Assembly (NCBI GenBank): GCA_965199595.1
Contig: OZ241182.1
Coordinates: 3,534,001-3,598,000, forward strand
DNA: 64,000 nucleotides
Direction of reading: 5' to 3'
From: JBBROS01 sp965199595
Lineage (GTDB): Bacteria > Pseudomonadota > Alphaproteobacteria > Acetobacterales > Acetobacteraceae
In this document: positions 53,107 to 60,623 of the stretch, one piece after another
Layout of the letters: each line of letters opens with the position of its first letter
Numbering within the stretch: the stretch's first letter is position 1
Program-made: the position numbers and the translations under genes
Notes under the pieces: model-generated
Databases searched by the model: none
The model's input: only the letters and a program-made list of their open reading frames with translations
Told to the model about the DNA's origin: nothing

Positions 53107-54361
53107 GCAGGATGCAACCGACGCCCGGCTGGCGGACCAGTACGAGGCCTACCCCTACCCGCAGCGGGACCCGCGGGACGAGGCGCGGCGGCTGATCATC
53201 GGCAGCCCCAGCCACCTGCGCGAGATCGACCACTGGGTGTTCCAGGGCACCCGCCCCGCGGACCAGCCGTTGCGCGCCCTGTTCGCCGGCGGCGGCACCG
53301 GGGATGGCACCATCATGCTGGCCACGCAGATGGCGCTGAGGGGGCGGCCCGGCCGCGTCACGCACCTGGATCGTTCGGCGGCGGCGCAGGGCATCGCGCG
53401 CGGCCGGGCCAAGGTGCGGGGGCTGGACGTGGCGTTCCATCAGGGCAGCCTGCTGGACCTGGCCGGAAGTGGACTTGGGCCCTTCGACTACATCGATTGC
53501 TGCGGCGTGCTGCACCATCTGCCGGACCCGGCGGCCGGGCTGCGCGCCCTGCTCTCCGTGCTCGCGCCCGGCGGCGGGCTGGGGCTGATGCTGTATGCGC
53601 CGCACGGCCGCACCGGCGTTTACATGCTGCAGGACGCGCTGGCCCGGCTGGCACCCCCCGAGGAGGCGCCGGCGGTGCGGCTGGATGTGGCGCGCCGGGT
53701 CATGCGGCATCTGCCGGAGACGGCGTGGCTGCGGGCGAACCGGTATTTCGGCGACCATATCGAGGGCGGGGATGCAGGGCTCTACGATTTGTTGCTCAAT
53801 CCGCGGGATCGGGCCTATGACGTTGCGGCCTTGGCTGCTTTGCTGAACGATGCCGGCCTGGTGCCGACCTGTTTCATGGAGCCGATGCGCTACGACCCTG
53901 CCACCTACCTGCCAGACCCGAAGCTGCGCGCCCGCATGTCCGCGCTGCCGATGATCGAGCGTGCTGCGCTGGCCGAGGCGCTGACCGGGAACATGAGCAC
54001 GCATGTCGTCTATTGCGTGCGGGCCGCCGAAGCCCGGCCGGCGCCGGACCCGATGCACCCGGGCGCCGTGCCCATCGGGCGCGAGATGCCGGGACCGGAG
54101 CTGGCGCAGGCGATCCGCCCGGATGGCACCTTGCCGCTGCTGTTCGACGGGCTGCGCGTGCCGGTGCCGGTGCCGCCGCTGGCCGCCGCCCTCCTGCGCC
54201 TGGTGGACGGCACCCGCACCGTGGGCGCCATCGCCGCCGTGCTGGCGGAGCGCGGCACGGATGCCGCCGCCTTCGCGCGCGCCTGGGGCCAGACCTTCTC
54301 GGCGCTGTCCAGTGTCAACCGACTTCTCCTGGCCGCGCCGTGTTCGAACAATCCTTCATAA
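53105..54361 (+). CDS. Class I SAM-dependent methyltransferase with C-terminal extension
   Basis: A 418-residue protein. The methyltransferase core starts with FAGGGTGDGTIMLA (motif I), THLDRSAAA and FDYIDCCGVLHHLPDPAAGL (motif IV). The last 100 residues, with a LLFDGLRVPVPVPP segment, may form a second winged-helix-like or PqqD-like domain, but I do not recognise it with certainty. Overlap of the frame with the upstream GTG 53096 is possible. It is divergent from the TrmH gene and overlaps the next gene by 22 bases. Confidence 0.82.
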   Translation: MQDATDARLADQYEAYPYPQRDPRDEARRLIIGSPSHLREIDHWVFQGTRPADQPLRALFAGGGTGDGTIMLATQMALRGRPGRVTHLDRSAAAQGIARGRAKVRGLDVAFHQGSLLDLAGSGLGPFDYIDCCGVLHHLPDPAAGLRALLSVLAPGGGLGLMLYAPHGRTGVYMLQDALARLAPPEEAPAVRLDVARRVMRHLPETAWLRANRYFGDHIEGGDAGLYDLLLNPRDRAYDVAALAALLNDAGLVPTCFMEPMRYDPATYLPDPKLRARMSALPMIERAALAEALTGNMSTHVVYCVRAAEARPAPDPMHPGAVPIGREMPGPELAQAIRPDGTLPLLFDGLRVPVPVPPLAAALLRLVDGTRTVGAIAAVLAERGTDAAAFARAWGQTFSALSSVNRLLLAAPCSNNPS

Positions 54362-55359
54362 TCATCTACGGAGCCGCGGTCCGGCCCGACGGCGCGCCCA
54401 GCGGCGCCATGCGGGACCGCGTGGGCGCCGCCGTGCGCTTCGGCCGCCGCCTGCTGCCGCAGCCCATCTATATCGTCACCGGGGGGCAGGGGCGGTATGG
54501 CCCGCCGGAGGCCGAGGTGATGGCACAGCTGCTGCTGGAGCGCGGCATCCACCCCGACTACATCGTGCTGGAGCCGACCGGGACCAATACGGTGCGCTCC
54601 ACGCTTGCGGTCGCGAGCCTGCTGCATGGTGTGCCGGGCCCTGTGTATGCGGCAACCTCCGCCTATCACATGCCGCGCTGCGTGGTGCTGCTGGGGCTGG
54701 CCGGGCTCGATGCGCATCGCAGCCCACCCTCGATCGGCCCGGCTTCCAGCAAGCTCATGCGCCGCTGGTACTGGCGCATGCGCGAGGTGCCGGCCATCCC
54801 GATCGATTCGCTGGTGATGCTGTGGCACCGCTGGCGCGGCATCAAGCCAGCGGAGGACCCTGGCGAGACGGACGAGGCGTATGGTGAGGAACCCGCGGGT
54901 GAACTTCCTGAGAATGCCGGCGTTGAGGATCTCGTTAACCAGAAAGTGATCCCCATGAGCGTCTTCGGTTCTATCATGTCCAAGATTTTCGGCCACAAGA
55001 CGGAGGCCGCCGCCGCCCCTGCCGCGCCCGCGTCCTCCTCCGCGTTTGATGGCCCGGATGCAGCCTCCGCCCCGGCGGCTTCAGCCGGCGCACCGGCCCA
55101 GTCGGTCGACGTGGGTGCCGTGCTGACCGACATGGCTGCGAAGTCCGGGCAGCCATCCAATTGGCGCACGTCCATCGTGGACCTGATGAAGCTGCTCGGC
55201 CTGGACAGCAGCCTGGACAACCGCAAGAGCCTGGCCGGCGAACTCGGCTACACCGGTGATACCAACGACAGCGCCACCATGAACGTATGGCTGCACAAGC
55301 AGGTCATGGCCAAGCTGGCCGAGAATGGCGGCATCGTGCCGGCCGACCTCAAGGGCTGA
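54340..55359 (+). CDS. YdcF/SanA (DUF218) protein fused to a DUF3597 domain
   Basis: A 339-residue frame joins two families. Residues 1-200 are a YdcF/DUF218 domain (IIIYGAAVRPDG, YIVTGGQGRYGP, SAYHMPRC). A linker rich in Glu and Pro follows, and then residues 206-339 are a DUF3597 domain (MSVFGSIMSKIF, NWRTSIVDLMKLLGLDSSL, NDSATMNVWLHKQVM). DUF3597 is normally a separate small protein. There is no stop between them; the ATG at 54955 could also start the second domain alone, but its Shine-Dalgarno is weak. GTG 54340 is the chosen start. Confidence 0.75.
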   Translation: MFEQSFIIIYGAAVRPDGAPSGAMRDRVGAAVRFGRRLLPQPIYIVTGGQGRYGPPEAEVMAQLLLERGIHPDYIVLEPTGTNTVRSTLAVASLLHGVPGPVYAATSAYHMPRCVVLLGLAGLDAHRSPPSIGPASSKLMRRWYWRMREVPAIPIDSLVMLWHRWRGIKPAEDPGETDEAYGEEPAGELPENAGVEDLVNQKVIPMSVFGSIMSKIFGHKTEAAAAPAAPASSSAFDGPDAASAPAASAGAPAQSVDVGAVLTDMAAKSGQPSNWRTSIVDLMKLLGLDSSLDNRKSLAGELGYTGDTNDSATMNVWLHKQVMAKLAENGGIVPADLKG

Positions 55360-55392
55360 CGTGACCCGGCGGCGGTCCCAGGGCCGCCGCCG

Positions 55393-55947
55393 CTACTCGA
55401 TCCGCGTGAAGCTGGGCTTCGGCGCCAAGGTTTCGGCCTGCACGGGCGTCGGTGTCGCCGGCACCCCGGGGGTCATGTCCGCCGGCACCGTGTAATCCGG
55501 CACGATCCGCGCCTGTGACCCGGCGATCACCAGCACCTTCTGCCCGATCGCCAGGGGCTGCGCGTCCTTCTGCGTCACCGAGATCAGTTCGTTGCCGGAT
55601 TTGCGCACGATGTATTCGACGGCCGTGGTGTCGCCGGTCGCGCGCTCGATGCCGGTGCCGACCAGCCCGCCCACCAGCGTGCCGCCCAGCGTGGTCAATG
55701 CGCTCCCCACGCCCGCAACCGGCGCCTGCGACGCCGCGATCCCACCGGCCGCCGCCCCGGTGACCGCTCCGGTCGTGCCGGATGCCTGCACCGCCACCTT
55801 GCGCGCGCCGACGATCACACCCTGCTCCACCTTGCTGGCCTGCTGCACCGCCGTGCTGGCGTAGGTGTCGGGGGAATAGTTCGGCGTGCAGGCTGCCGCC
55901 GCCAGGCAGACCGACCCGAGAAGGGCGAGGCGAAGGGCGCTTTCCAT
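55393..55947 (-). CDS. Glycine-zipper outer-membrane lipoprotein (SlyB-like)
   Basis: A 184-residue lipoprotein. The signal peptide ends in LAAAAC with the lipid cysteine at residue 20. The middle has the glycine zipper of the SlyB/Pcp type, TTLGGTLVGGLVGTGIERA, after the IVGARKVAV segment. The C-terminal YIVRKSGNELISVTQ piece completes the family pattern. It is the usual short surface lipoprotein of alphaproteobacteria; the precise role is unknown. Confidence 0.87.
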   Translation of the reverse strand: MESALRLALLGSVCLAAAACTPNYSPDTYASTAVQQASKVEQGVIVGARKVAVQASGTTGAVTGAAAGGIAASQAPVAGVGSALTTLGGTLVGGLVGTGIERATGDTTAVEYIVRKSGNELISVTQKDAQPLAIGQKVLVIAGSQARIVPDYTVPADMTPGVPATPTPVQAETLAPKPSFTRIE

Positions 55948-56012
55948 GCCGACCCACTTGCGACCTTCCACCCCGGAAGGCAAGACCGCCGGGCAACAGC
56001 GAGGCACCCCCA

Positions 56013-56741
56013 ATGACCGGAACCATCGCGCGCGGCGGCCAGGCGATCTACGGCGCACCCCTGGGCATCCTGATGCTGGACGCCCGCTTCCCCCGCATCC
56101 CCGGGGATATGGGCAACGCGGCCACCTGGCCGTTCCCGGTGCTGTATCGCGTGGTGCGGGGCGCCACGCCGGAGCTTGTGGTGCTGCATGGCGCGGCCGG
56201 GCTGCTGCCGGCGTTCCTGGAGGCGGCGGCAGAGCTGGTGGCGCTGGGGGCAGAGGCGCTGACCACGAATTGCGGCTTCCTCAGCCTGTTCCAGCGGGAG
56301 ATCGCGGAGCATACCGGCGTTCCGGTGATGACCTCCTCGCTGCTGCAGGTGCCTTGGGTGCAGGCCACGCTGCCGCCGGGCCGCCGGGTCGGGCTGGTGA
56401 CGGTATGTGCCGGGTCACTGACGCCGGCGCATCTGGCCGCCGCCGGGGTGCCTGCCGATATCCCGGTGGCGGGCACGGAGCACGGGCGCGAGTTCTTCCG
56501 CGTGCTGATCCGCGCCGAGTCCGAGGACATGGACATCGGCCTGGCCCGGCAGGACGTGCTGGACGCCGGCGCCGACCTGGTGCGCCGCCACCCGGAGGTG
56601 GGGGCCGTGGTGCTGGAATGCACCAACATGCCGCCCTATGCCGCAGACCTGCAAGCCGCCATCGGCCGCCCGGTGTATGACATCTACTCGATGGTCAGCT
56701 GGTTCCACGCCGGGCTGCGGCCGCGGCGCTGGGCGCCATGA
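56013..56741 (+). CDS. Aspartate/glutamate racemase family protein
   Basis: A 242-residue cofactor-independent racemase-like enzyme. The two catalytic cysteines are visible in LTTNCGFLSLFQ and VLECTNMPPYA, spaced as in the Asp/Glu racemase and hydantoin racemase superfamily. The product may be an amino acid racemase or a related enzyme. It stands alone on the plus strand, with a decayed gene convergent downstream. Confidence 0.8.
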   Translation: MTGTIARGGQAIYGAPLGILMLDARFPRIPGDMGNAATWPFPVLYRVVRGATPELVVLHGAAGLLPAFLEAAAELVALGAEALTTNCGFLSLFQREIAEHTGVPVMTSSLLQVPWVQATLPPGRRVGLVTVCAGSLTPAHLAAAGVPADIPVAGTEHGREFFRVLIRAESEDMDIGLARQDVLDAGADLVRRHPEVGAVVLECTNMPPYAADLQAAIGRPVYDIYSMVSWFHAGLRPRRWAP

Positions 56742-56750
56742 GCGACCGCG

Positions 56751-56931
56751 TCAGGCGCGCAGATCCTCCTGATGGGCCCGCACCAGGTCCGCCATGCTGG
56801 TGAAGCGGAAATCGATCGAGGCAGAGGCGAGATTTCATCCGCTTGGCCGGGGCATGGTCGTGGAACAGGCTCTGCGCCGTGCAGGTCGCACCGGATTCGC
56901 CGCCCAGCACGGAGAAATCGGTGAGCTTCAT
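56751..56931 (-). pseudogene. Decayed haloacid dehalogenase-type (type II) gene
   Basis: Three pieces of a type II haloacid dehalogenase survive in order but without the rest. The start is MKLTDFSVL, where intact family members continue into TFDCYGTL. It jumps directly to TAQSLFHDHAPAKRM, which is the late AQSLFHDH motif. Then, after a frameshift, comes SIDFRFTSMADLVRAHQE with a normal-looking stop at 56751. About 170 residues are therefore missing in two deletions. The N-terminal piece still overlaps the MOSC stop by 4 bases. Confidence 0.7.
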
Positions 56932-57386
56932 GCGGCATTCCCGGCGCGCAGGCCCGTCACGACGTCATCCACCCGGATGGTGCCACCCTCGATCACCCGG
57001 GCCGTCAGCCCGCCATGGCCGCGCACGGCGTTGTAGCCGCCGGGGCCCAGCTCCTCCTCCATGCGCGAACACGGGTGGCATTGGCCGGTGACCTGCAGCA
57101 GCACCGGCCCGATGCGCAGCTGCTGGTCCCGCAGCGCCAGCAGGTTGAGGCCGGAGACGACCAGGTTGCGCCGCAGCCGTTCCGGGGTGGCGTCCTGGCC
57201 CACATAGGCGCCGATGGCGGGCAGGTGCTCGGCCTGGATCAGCGTCACCTGCCGGCTGCCGGTGCGGCCGGCGTAGCGGTCACCCACCAGGCCGCTGGCG
57301 GGGTCGCACCCGGCCTCGATCACCGGCTGGATCGGACCGCGCCGGGCCAGGCGCAGGCCGATCCACATCAGCCGCCCCGGGCGCAT
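56928..57386 (-). CDS. MOSC domain protein
   Basis: A 152-residue beta-barrel MOSC domain protein (molybdenum-cofactor-sulfurase C-terminal fold). The conserved cysteine lies in TGQCHPCSRME, and GLVGDRYAGRTGSRQVTL and RRNLVVSGLNL are the family segments. It may move sulfur or handle molybdenum cofactor. ATG 57386 gives a slightly short N-terminus; family members begin about 14 residues earlier, which here would need CTG 57431, overlapping the dehydrogenase stop (CTGA). The downstream gene is the decayed dehalogenase. Confidence 0.85.
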   Translation of the reverse strand: MRPGRLMWIGLRLARRGPIQPVIEAGCDPASGLVGDRYAGRTGSRQVTLIQAEHLPAIGAYVGQDATPERLRRNLVVSGLNLLALRDQQLRIGPVLLQVTGQCHPCSRMEEELGPGGYNAVRGHGGLTARVIEGGTIRVDDVVTGLRAGNAA

Positions 57387-57427
57387 GGGCGCCCCGAGCA
57401 GCCGGGCGATGGTGGAGGCCGGGTCGA

Positions 57428-58450
57428 TCAGCCGATCGCCTGGATGACGGCGTCACCGAACTCGCGGGTGCCCGCGGTGCCGCCCAGGTCGCGGGTGCGG
57501 ACCTTGGAGACCAGCAGCGTGTGGTCCAGCGCCTGTGCCAGGCGCTTCGACATCGCGCCGAGCCCGCAATGATCGAGCATCAGCACCACGGCCATCAGCA
57601 GGGCGAGCGGGTTGGCGACGCCCTTGCCGGCGATATCGGGCGCGGAGCCGTGCACCGCCTCGAAGATCGCCCCCTTCTCGCCGATGTTGGCACCGGGCGC
57701 GGTGCCCAGCCCCCCCACCAGCCCGGCCACCAGATCCGACAGGATGTCGCCGAACAGGTTGGTGGTGACGATCACGTCGAACTGCTGCGGGTTCAGCACC
57801 AGCTGCATCGCGCAGGCATCCACGATCCGGTCGTCGAACGCGACCCGGCCCGCATACTCCCGCCCGATCTCCTGCGCCGTCTCCAGGAAGATCCCGGTCA
57901 GCGCCTTCAGCACATTCGCCTTATGGACGATGGTGACCTTCTTGCGCCCGTTGCGCAGCGCGTAGTCGAAGGCATAGCGGGCGATGCGGCGCGACCCCTC
58001 GCGGGTGTTGACGCCGGTGGACATCGCCACGCCGTGCGGGTCGTCGCCCACCGGGATGTAGTGCTCGAACCCGACGTAGAGCCCTTCCAGGTTCTCCCGC
58101 ACCACGACGATGTCGATATCCTCGTAGCGGCCGCCCGGGACCATGGTGCGGTTTGGGCGCAGGTTGGCATACAGGTGGAATTCCTCGCGCAACCGCACGT
58201 TGACGGAACGGAAGCCGCCGCCGATCGGCGTGGTCAGCGGTCCCTTCAACGCCAGCTTGGTGCGTCGCACGCTGTCCAGCAGCGCCGCCGGCAGCGGATC
58301 GCCCCCGGCCGCGATGCCGGCCATGCCGCCCTGCTGGATATCCCAGGCAAACGGACGGCCCAGGGCATCGAGGACACGGACGACCTGGTCGGTGATCTCG
58401 GGTCCGACGCCGTCTCCGGGGATGAGGGTCGCGGGAATCTGGTCGGGCAT
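57428..58450 (-). CDS. NAD-type isocitrate/isopropylmalate dehydrogenase family protein
   Basis: A beta-decarboxylating dehydrogenase of 340 residues. The N-terminus starts IPATLIPGDGVGPEITDQ, the substrate loop reads SVNVRLREEFHLYANLRPNR, and metal and cofactor binding are shown by TTNLFGDILSDL and HGSAPDIAGKGVANP. The single-domain length and these motifs fit NAD-dependent isocitrate dehydrogenase. Tartrate/malate or isopropylmalate dehydrogenase remains possible. AGGAGC lies before ATG 58450. Confidence 0.88.
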   Translation of the reverse strand: MPDQIPATLIPGDGVGPEITDQVVRVLDALGRPFAWDIQQGGMAGIAAGGDPLPAALLDSVRRTKLALKGPLTTPIGGGFRSVNVRLREEFHLYANLRPNRTMVPGGRYEDIDIVVVRENLEGLYVGFEHYIPVGDDPHGVAMSTGVNTREGSRRIARYAFDYALRNGRKKVTIVHKANVLKALTGIFLETAQEIGREYAGRVAFDDRIVDACAMQLVLNPQQFDVIVTTNLFGDILSDLVAGLVGGLGTAPGANIGEKGAIFEAVHGSAPDIAGKGVANPLALLMAVVLMLDHCGLGAMSKRLAQALDHTLLVSKVRTRDLGGTAGTREFGDAVIQAIG

Positions 58451-58814
58451 CGTTGCTCCTGGCGCGTGTTCGCCGGCCTTAGCACATCCGGCCCCGGGCG
58501 ACACCGGATCAGGCCAGGACGTGTGACACCCGGCGGCGGGCGGTGACGCCGCGCGCTGGCTGAGGCTGCCGTGCAGCGCCTGCTTTTACGGTAAATCACA
58601 CATTGTTTCAGGGTTTTTGCAGTTCTTTGTTATATCCATCCAGTAAATACGCAGGTTTTCGTGTTCTATTGACAATATAAATCATTGAGTTGTCTGAAGC
58701 TCAGCCCAACAAACGCGCCGCAAGGTTCGTTGCAGAAGCCAATGTTAATCAATGCTTGCCATCACGGGTTCGTGTTCAGTAGAACCCAGACTCGAATCCT
58801 GCAGGAGAGAACGC
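58451..58814. other. AT-rich leader region of the second beta-helix gene
   Basis: About 360 bases with no gene I can support. The part from about 58580 to 58760 is much more A+T rich than the window. A TTGACA hexamer at 58669-58674 could be a -35 element, but the matching -10 at 17 bases is poor. This is a probable promoter and regulatory region of the downstream gene. Confidence 0.5.
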
Positions 58815-60587
58815 TTGACCACTCTGACAGTTGGAACCGGCCAGCGCTACACCACCATCGCGGCGGCCGTGGCGGCCTCGGCCAGCGGCGACACCATCAA
58901 CGTGAGTGCCGGCACCTACACCAACGATTTCCTCAACATCTCCCACAGCCTGACCATCCAGGGCGTCGGCGGTGCGGTGAACCTGGTTGCGACGGTCGCG
59001 CCGCCTAACGGCAAGGCCATCATCGACGAGGGTGGCGCCGGCGTGAGCGTCACCCTGTCCGGCCTGACGCTGTCCGGCGCGAAGGTGGCGGACGGCAACG
59101 GGGCCGGCGTGCGCTATGAGGGCGGCACGCTGACGATGGACAACATGACCGTGACCGGCAACCAGGAGGGCATCCTGGGCGCGGCCGACAGCGCCGGGTC
59201 GATCACGATCAACAACAGCACCTTCACCGGCAACGGCTCAGGCGACGGCTACACCCACAACATCTACGTTGGTGCCATCGCCAGCTTCACGCTGACCAAC
59301 AGCACCGTGTCCAACGCGGTGGTCGGGCATGACGTGAAAAGCCGGGCCGCCAACAACGTGATCACCGGCAACATGATCACCGACACCTCCGGCTCGGCGA
59401 GCTACGAGATCGACCTGCCGAACGGCGGCATCGCGGTCATCAGCAACAACACCATCGAGAAGGGCGCCAACGCGCAGAACCCGATCGCCATCTCGTATGG
59501 CGAGGAAGGCAACCTGTATGCGGCCGGCAGCCTGAAGGTCTCCGACAACCTGATCGTCAACGACGACAAGGCGCACAGCACGACCGCGGTGAAGAACGCC
59601 ACGGGCGTCGCCGCGACGGTGAGCGGCAACACCTTCTACGGCTGGAACAGCCTGTCCTCCGGCCCCGTGGTCCTTACGGGCAATACGACGGCCACCACCG
59701 AACCGGCGCTGACCCGGCCGCCGACAACCGGGACCACACCGCCCGTCATACCGCCCACCACCACGCCTCCCGTCACGCCGCCCGTCACGCCGCCCGTTAT
59801 AACGCCTCCGGTCGTCACGCCGCCCGTTGTCACGCCTCCGGTCGTCACGCCGCCCGTTGTCACGCCTCCGGTCGTCACGACGCCGCCCGGCACCACGACC
59901 CCACCAGCCAGCGGCGGCACCGACACCATCGTGCTGAACATTTCCCAGGATGCCTGGAAGGGGGACGCGCAGTACACCATCAGCGTCGACGGCCGGCAGT
60001 ATGGCGGCACGCGCACCGCCACCGTGGCCCATGCCAGCGGCAAGACGCAGGCGGTGTCGCTGTTCGGCTTCAGCGCCGGGCAGCACACGGTCACGGTCGA
60101 TTTCCTGAACGACGCCAGCGGCGGCACGGCGGCCACCGACCGCAACCTGTATGTCGACAGCATCGTCGACAACGCCACCATCACCAAGGGGGCGGCGCTG
60201 ATGTCGGGCGGCGCGCAGTCCTTCATCGTCGGCACCCCGGCCAAGGTCACCGTAGGCTCCGGCCCGGCCAAGATCGTGCTGCAGATGGCGGAGGACGCCT
60301 GGCAGGGCAACGCGCAGTTCACCGTGCAGGTGGACGGCAGGCAGGTTGGCGGCACGCTGACCACCAGCGCGCTGCACAGCGCCGGGGCAAGCCAGGAGTT
60401 CGACATCATGGGCGCCTTCACCCCCGGGCCGCACCAGGTGGCGATCAGCTTCGTGAACGACGCCTATGGCGGCTCGGCCGCGACGGACCGCAACCTCTAC
60501 GTCAACCAGGTGGGCGCCGTGTCCGTACATGCCGCCCTGCTGGGCAACGGCACCCAGACGTTCACGACGGTGCTGCCGGGCCGGTAG
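58815..60587 (+). CDS. Beta-helix protein with a repeat linker and two CBM60-like domains
   Basis: A 590-residue paralog of the 919-residue protein. One right-handed beta-helix (about residues 1-295) is followed by a PPVVT-rich linker (about 310-365), and then two CBM60-like domains at about 369-470 and 482-585, with DAWKGDAQ, DAWQGNAQ and twice DRNLYV. No signal peptide is visible. TTG 58815 is preferred over ATG 58752, because AGGAGAGA lies directly before it and its product begins LTTLTVGTGQRYTTI, matching the paralog's MATLTVGTGKQYATI. Confidence 0.82.
   Translation: MTTLTVGTGQRYTTIAAAVAASASGDTINVSAGTYTNDFLNISHSLTIQGVGGAVNLVATVAPPNGKAIIDEGGAGVSVTLSGLTLSGAKVADGNGAGVRYEGGTLTMDNMTVTGNQEGILGAADSAGSITINNSTFTGNGSGDGYTHNIYVGAIASFTLTNSTVSNAVVGHDVKSRAANNVITGNMITDTSGSASYEIDLPNGGIAVISNNTIEKGANAQNPIAISYGEEGNLYAAGSLKVSDNLIVNDDKAHSTTAVKNATGVAATVSGNTFYGWNSLSSGPVVLTGNTTATTEPALTRPPTTGTTPPVIPPTTTPPVTPPVTPPVITPPVVTPPVVTPPVVTPPVVTPPVVTTPPGTTTPPASGGTDTIVLNISQDAWKGDAQYTISVDGRQYGGTRTATVAHASGKTQAVSLFGFSAGQHTVTVDFLNDASGGTAATDRNLYVDSIVDNATITKGAALMSGGAQSFIVGTPAKVTVGSGPAKIVLQMAEDAWQGNAQFTVQVDGRQVGGTLTTSALHSAGASQEFDIMGAFTPGPHQVAISFVNDAYGGSAATDRNLYVNQVGAVSVHAALLGNGTQTFTTVLPGR
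59803..59880 (+). repeat. 30-bp tandem repeat encoding the proline linker
   Basis: A 30-bp unit starting CGCCTCCGGTCG is present in about 2.6 head-to-tail copies (starts at 59803, 59833 and 59863). It encodes ten residues per unit, PPVVT repeated. Shorter PPVT units lie just before it. Such repeats can change in number by slippage. Confidence 0.8.
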
Positions 60588-60595
60588 AGCAAGCA

Positions 60596-60623
60596 GCCGG
60601 AGGCGCGCTAGGCCGCCTCCGGC
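60596..60623. terminator. Bidirectional hairpin between beta-helix gene and prfC
   Basis: A perfect 10-bp stem (60596-60605 with 60614-60623) has an 8-base loop. It overlaps the last codons of prfC and lies just after the beta-helix stop, so it can terminate both converging transcripts. Confidence 0.65.

Noticed and set aside
58669..58692. Sigma-70 promoter for the second beta-helix gene
   Set aside because: TTGACA is perfect, but the sequence 17 bases downstream (GTCTGA) is a poor -10 box.
58740..58775. IHF binding site near AATCAA
   Set aside because: The spacing from AATCAA to TTG is 3 rather than 4 bases, so the consensus is not met.
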